Positions 61,543 through 64,000 of a stretch of 64,000 nt of DNA are shown here, in pieces. Made by a program: the position numbers and the translations under genes. The stretch is from Candidatus Kapaibacterium sp. (lineage in GTDB: Bacteria; Bacteroidota; Ignavibacteria; Kapaibacteriales; UBA2268), in NCBI GenBank assembly GCA_026390695.1, contig JAPLFL010000092.1, positions 1 to 64,000 on the forward strand. Reading direction: 5' to 3'. The stretch's first letter is position 1, and each line of letters opens with the position of its first letter. The notes under the pieces are model-generated. The model saw only the letters and a list, made by a program, of their open reading frames with translations, did no database searches and was not told where the DNA came from.

Positions 61543-61752
61543 CATCCGTTACTATTTCATACCCTTCCGTTGTCATTTCGTATGCTTCCGTTACAGCTCC
61601 GTATGCTTCCGTTACAGCTCCGTACCCTTCCGTTACAGTATCTTCGCTCTACGAAACCTCAACGGAAGGCTACGGAGTTGCAACGGAAGACTACGGAGTT
61701 GCAACGGAAGACTACGGAGTTGCAACGGAAGGCTACAGAATTGTAATATAAG
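61543..61752. repeat. 21-bp tandem array E (10 units) with exact central orientation switch
   Basis: Forward cttccgttacagctccgtatg (61564-61647), inverted actacggagttgcaacggaag (61648-61752); reverse complement of the latter is cttccgttgcaactccgtagt. Confidence 0.95.
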
Positions 61753-61948
61753 AATATTTGATGTCAAAGAACGTGTATTTATTACTAATTTATATCGTAA
61801 TTAAGATATTTTTATAATATTTTTCTTTATCTGATGAATATAAAAGAGCAACAAAAGGATAAATTTAATATTTATACTATATTGAATTATATTCTGAAAT
61901 ATTCTAATTCTTTTCATGAGAATGATCTTTTTTTAAATATGTAATTTA

Positions 61949-62605
61949 TTATTTATTAGTAATATTTGCAATGTCATTATATATATGTAAATTAATATCT
62001 TTAATATATTGAGCTAATGGTAAATCCTTTTTCCAATACTTAATATTATATTCTTGATTTGTATAAAAGAGAATATTACCTTCCCTATCAAATAATAAAG
62101 CAAAAGAAGCCTCATCAATTTTACAAGAAGAGCATATTTCATTTGTGAATTTATATTTAGCATCATAAGATTGCGAAATTGCATCCACTGTTGATGAACT
62201 GTATATATCTGAATTTAACATATATCTTTTGTATGGAATATTTTTTAATTTATAGTAGTTCTCCTTAAATACTTGATCGTTCTGAGATACTAAATATATC
62301 TGAGTATTATATAATTTTGGTATATATTTCATAAAATCATCTAAGGAATATTTATTAGGAGAGCAAGTTAATGAATATAATAAAATCAATTGATATTTTT
62401 TCTTTGAGTTTTTCATTATTTGCTTAAGATTTTTGCTATCAATTGAATAAATTAATGTATCTGATTGAGATTCATGATCAATTATATTAATATTTTCAAG
62501 TTTATATAATAATTTATCTTCTACAGAAAGATCCTTATATATAGTAAAGCAGCCGGATAATAAAAATAAAAGAGATGTGAGTAGAAACAATATATTTTTC
62601 ATCAA
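61949..62605 (-). CDS. Lipoprotein of unknown function, possibly thioredoxin-fold
   Basis: Lipobox LLSGC; YQLILLYSLTCSPNKYSLDDFMKYIPKLYNTQIYLVSQND. Confidence 0.6.
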   Translation of the reverse strand: MMKNILFLLTSLLFLLSGCFTIYKDLSVEDKLLYKLENINIIDHESQSDTLIYSIDSKNLKQIMKNSKKKYQLILLYSLTCSPNKYSLDDFMKYIPKLYNTQIYLVSQNDQVFKENYYKLKNIPYKRYMLNSDIYSSSTVDAISQSYDAKYKFTNEICSSCKIDEASFALLFDREGNILFYTNQEYNIKYWKKDLPLAQYIKDINLHIYNDIANITNK

Positions 62606-62927
62606 AACACCTATATATTATAGAACAAATTAGTTAGCAAAATATACAAAATACTTATTCTCACCACCCACAGCCCAAACCGCACCATCATCGAAAGCAT
62701 ATTTTCCTTTTTTGAAACACGGATTAACCGGATTAAAGGATTAAGAGGATTCTGGAATGGATTAAATCCGTGCAATCTTTTAATCCGTTTCATCCGCGAT
62801 TCAGAAATCCCCTGCATTTTTTTATTCTGGTTTATTTGCTGTACATAAATTTTCATAATCATTCATCTCCTATTACAAAATTAAGGAATATTTTGGAAAT
62901 AACAAAAACTATTTATCTTCTTCATTC

Positions 62928-63003
62928 CTTATCACGTAGTGATTAAATATTGGTAGCAGTTCATTTCCCCCTGGTTTCTCTTATCCCGTAGGGATTAAAT
63001 ATT
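62928..63003. repeat. Pair of 24-bp repeats cttatcMcgtagKgattaaatatt with compensatory stem changes
   Basis: 62928-62951 (atcacgtagtgat) and 62980-63003 (atcccgtagggat). Confidence 0.85.
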
Positions 63004-63011
63004 CAAAAGGC

Positions 63012-64000
63012 TTATGGAAATATATAATCACTACGTTTATCGGAATGCCTAATCTTTTGTGCTAATGAAAAGGTTAAAAGATCAGCTTTGACCGCCCTAT
63101 CAGCTTTATTACCATTCACGTGAAGATCATTTAGTGTTAATTCAATAAAACCAGTGGTCGGACCGATAATAACTAATTCGTCACCATTTTGAAGCTCGGA
63201 ATTTTCAATTAGGAACTCTGCAACCTTGGCGCTGGCGAAGTAATTCATTCCACGGCCGACGTAAATCTTCTTTTTGGTGGCTTGCGAGCTGAAAACAGAG
63301 CTCCATTCCCCTATTCTTTTGCCTAAGTAATAGCCATCCCAGAATCCGCGGTTGAAAACTTTGGCTAATCGGCTCATCCAGTCGTCGAATAAAGCTGGTG
63401 AATAGGTTCCGGCGTAGAGGGAATCGATGGCTTCGCGGTAGCATTTGGTTACGGTGTGGACATAATCGGCTCCGCGACCGCGTCCTTCGATTTTGAGAAC
63501 GGATATGCCGGCGTTTTGGATTTTATCAAGGAAGTTGATGGTGCATAAATCCTTGCTGGACATGATATATTCGTTTTCGATTTCTAATTCAACGTCGCGT
63601 TCTTTATCTATGACGATGTATTTGCGGCGGCAGTTCTGTGCGCAAGCTCCACGGTTGGCGGAAGCGTTGTGATTGTCGAGGGATAAATAGCATTTGCCGG
63701 ATACGGACATGCAAAGGGCGCCGTGTCCGAACACTTCGATGCGTATTAGATCACCACTGGGGCCTACGAGACCGCGTTCAATGATTTGGTGAGCTATTTC
63801 AGAGACTTGTTCTAAGGATAATTCGCGTGCCATGACCATAACATTGGCGAAGACGGAATAAAATTCGATTGCTTCGATGTTTGAGATGTTGCATTGTGTG
63901 GAAATGTGGATGGATTGGCCGATTTTGCGGGCGTAATTCATGACGGCATGGTCGGAGGCGATAACTGCGGTGACTTCGGATTGCTTTGCGGCGTCTAAAA
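63012..64000 (-). CDS. Peptidase U32 family protein (partial, continues past the window edge)
   Basis: FGHGALCMSVSGKCYLSLDNHNASANRGACAQNCRRKY; SSKDLCTINFLDKIQNAGISVLKIEGRGRGADYVHTVTKCYREAID; frame open to 64000. Confidence 0.9.
   Translation of the reverse strand, partial: LDAAKQSEVTAVIASDHAVMNYARKIGQSIHISTQCNISNIEAIEFYSVFANVMVMARELSLEQVSEIAHQIIERGLVGPSGDLIRIEVFGHGALCMSVSGKCYLSLDNHNASANRGACAQNCRRKYIVIDKERDVELEIENEYIMSSKDLCTINFLDKIQNAGISVLKIEGRGRGADYVHTVTKCYREAIDSLYAGTYSPALFDDWMSRLAKVFNRGFWDGYYLGKRIGEWSSVFSSQATKKKIYVGRGMNYFASAKVAEFLIENSELQNGDELVIIGPTTGFIELTLNDLHVNGNKADRAVKADLLTFSLAQKIRHSDKRSDYIFP

Noticed and set aside
62611-62862. 83-aa ORF
   Set aside because: Overlaps a ggattaaaggattaag/aatcttttaatccg inverted repeat region; the translation looks like non-coding repeat.
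1-64000. IS elements, transposases, prophage, rRNA, tRNA
   Set aside because: No transposase, integrase or phage structural protein motif was recognised in the ORFs and no tRNA or rRNA was recognised by eye; tRNAscan and Infernal would be needed to exclude small RNAs.

Overview
This 64 kb window is AT-rich and probably comes from a Bacteroidota / Ignavibacteria / Kapabacteria-like genome, judging by type IX secretion (T9SS) C-terminal domains, FISUMP and TIG proteins and DUF2723. Most of it is ordinary chromosome: pfkA, nadK, lgt, mdh, gltA, gdhA, ispH, ruvB, a nine-gene haem cluster in pathway-complete form (hemA-C-D-B-L-E-N-G/Y-H), several secreted or outer-membrane proteins, a PAS histidine kinase and a partial U32 peptidase at the right edge. 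The strongest unexplained signal is a set of 21-bp-period tandem arrays with different unit sequences. Four of the five sit just upstream (about 50-160 bp) of members of one paralogous family of unknown proteins: three intact members (two with C-terminal FN3 domains) and one truncated 21-codon remnant. At least three of these arrays switch orientation in the middle, so they have dyad symmetry. The fifth array (18.2-18.5 kb) has no recognisable family member beside it. Other signals are repeats attached to stop codons, palindromic elements with covarying stems (some nested in longer inverted repeats), and a BrnT-like toxin gene with a nonsense codon beside an intact antitoxin. All identifications were made by reading the sequence; no database search was run.
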